Assembly: GCA_020634495.1 (NCBI GenBank)
Contig: JACKBR010000053.1
Coordinates: 1 to 31,991 of the forward strand
Direction of reading: 5' to 3'
Origin: Ardenticatenaceae bacterium
GTDB taxonomy: Bacteria > Chloroflexota > Anaerolineae > Promineifilales > Promineifilaceae
Length of the DNA stretch: 31,991 bases
The position numbers were made by a program, and so were the translations under genes. The notes beneath the pieces were generated by a model. The model was not told where the DNA came from, did no database searches, and saw nothing but the letters and a program-made list of their open reading frames with translations. Positions 31,775 through 31,991 of this stretch are shown piece by piece (the stretch's first letter is position 1; each line of letters opens with the position of its first letter).

Positions 31775-31991
31775 TTAAGGGGTTTCTAACCAGCTTTGTA
31801 TCGATTCCAGGTTGTTTTTGTACCAGTCGGAGGCCCGGTCAAACAGGGCAGGGCCAAATTTGGCGGCAAGCAGGGCCAGAATGAGATGCCCAACATGCAA
31901 TGAGATCAGCCCTGGCGTACAGCTATCCAGCAAATTGAACCATTCGCAGAGCAACGGCCGTTCTCCCACATACACATTAAATCCCCATCGC
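31775..31991 (-). CDS. C-terminal end of an unrecognised protein (partial)
   Basis: The frame is open from the right edge of the window to a TAA at 31777-31775, giving at least 72 residues. The end is mostly helical (VGHLILALLAAKFGPALF, then DWYKNNLESIQSWLETP). No upstream stop is present, so the start lies outside, and the GTG at 31975 is only an internal codon choice. It has an in-frame ACGGCCGT (31954). I do not recognise the family. Confidence 0.6.
   Translation of the reverse strand, partial: RWGFNVYVGERPLLCEWFNLLDSCTPGLISLHVGHLILALLAAKFGPALFDRASDWYKNNLESIQSWLETP

Larger units (their letters stand above)
201..31961. repeat. Dispersed highly iterated palindrome ACGGCCGT
   Basis: Read by eye, the perfect palindrome ACGGCCGT occurs about 52 times, for example at 201, 704, 819, 1614, 2235, 4581, 6117, 7533, 8184, 9156, 11221, 14938, 16357, 16377, 17815, 20704, 22991, 23021, 25471 and 31954. 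An octamer is expected about 0.5 times in 32 kb of even composition. Flanks are often A/T, giving AACGGCCGTT. Most copies lie inside genes, usually read as Thr-Ala-Val, less often as x-Gly-Arg or x-Arg-Pro. A few are intergenic, and one pair forms a terminator stem. The pattern resembles cyanobacterial HIP1 in kind but not in sequence. Its function is unknown. Confidence 0.9.

Overview
This window looks like a chromosomal segment of a Chloroflexota bacterium, probably an Anaerolineae- or Ardenticatenia-like filament former. The placement rests on gene style: large modular sensor proteins, a wzy-type ligase fused to a glycosidase-like domain, a lone sugar transferase, LysM and kelch secreted proteins, a bS21 gene and a branched-chain amino-acid cluster. 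It is an inference, not a proof. Base composition is near 50% GC. The octamer ACGGCCGT occurs about 50 times, roughly 100-fold over chance, and is the dominant sequence texture.

Layout. 152-3289 (minus): a membrane protein joining a glycoside-hydrolase-like barrel to an O-antigen-ligase domain. 3537-5480: a secreted kelch/PPC protein. 5568-9878: an sbcD-sbcC (Mre11/Rad50) operon. 10122-13521: a lone receiver domain, a UbiA-family prenyltransferase, a GNAT acetyltransferase, a deoxynucleoside kinase and ribosomal protein bS21, closed by a strong terminator. 13665-14360 (minus): a polyprenyl-phosphate sugar transferase. 14809-16317: an anchored Ig-like/LysM protein. 16672-22116: a 1,814-residue XRE-kinase-nSTAND-TM-WD40 receptor. 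22213-22785 (minus) and 23107-23916 (plus): a divergent pair encoding a secreted protein and an ankyrin lipoprotein. 24040-25164 (minus): 6-phosphofructokinase. 25207-31016 (minus): ilvD, a terpenoid-cyclase-like repeat gene and leuB, all full length in outline but broken by dense small indels. 31077-31698 (minus): an MntA/HepT toxin-antitoxin pair. 31775 to the end (minus): the 3' end of an unrecognised gene.

The best candidate for an undescribed system is regulatory. A 19-bp tandem element, GATACAAAA-N2-GATAYAAA, occurs three times: before the receptor gene and twice, as a large dyad, between the divergent pair. Each copy lies 12-13 nt upstream of a TTGA-type -35 with a 16-17 nt spacer. This suggests one activator controls the membrane kinase/STAND receptor, the ankyrin lipoprotein and the secreted protein as one envelope-sensing or defence regulon.

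The stretch from about 25,980 to about 30,660 behaves like an uncorrected long-read patch. Known proteins there can be rebuilt only by switching frame every few tens of bases, while both flanks are clean. Gene calls inside it are provisional.
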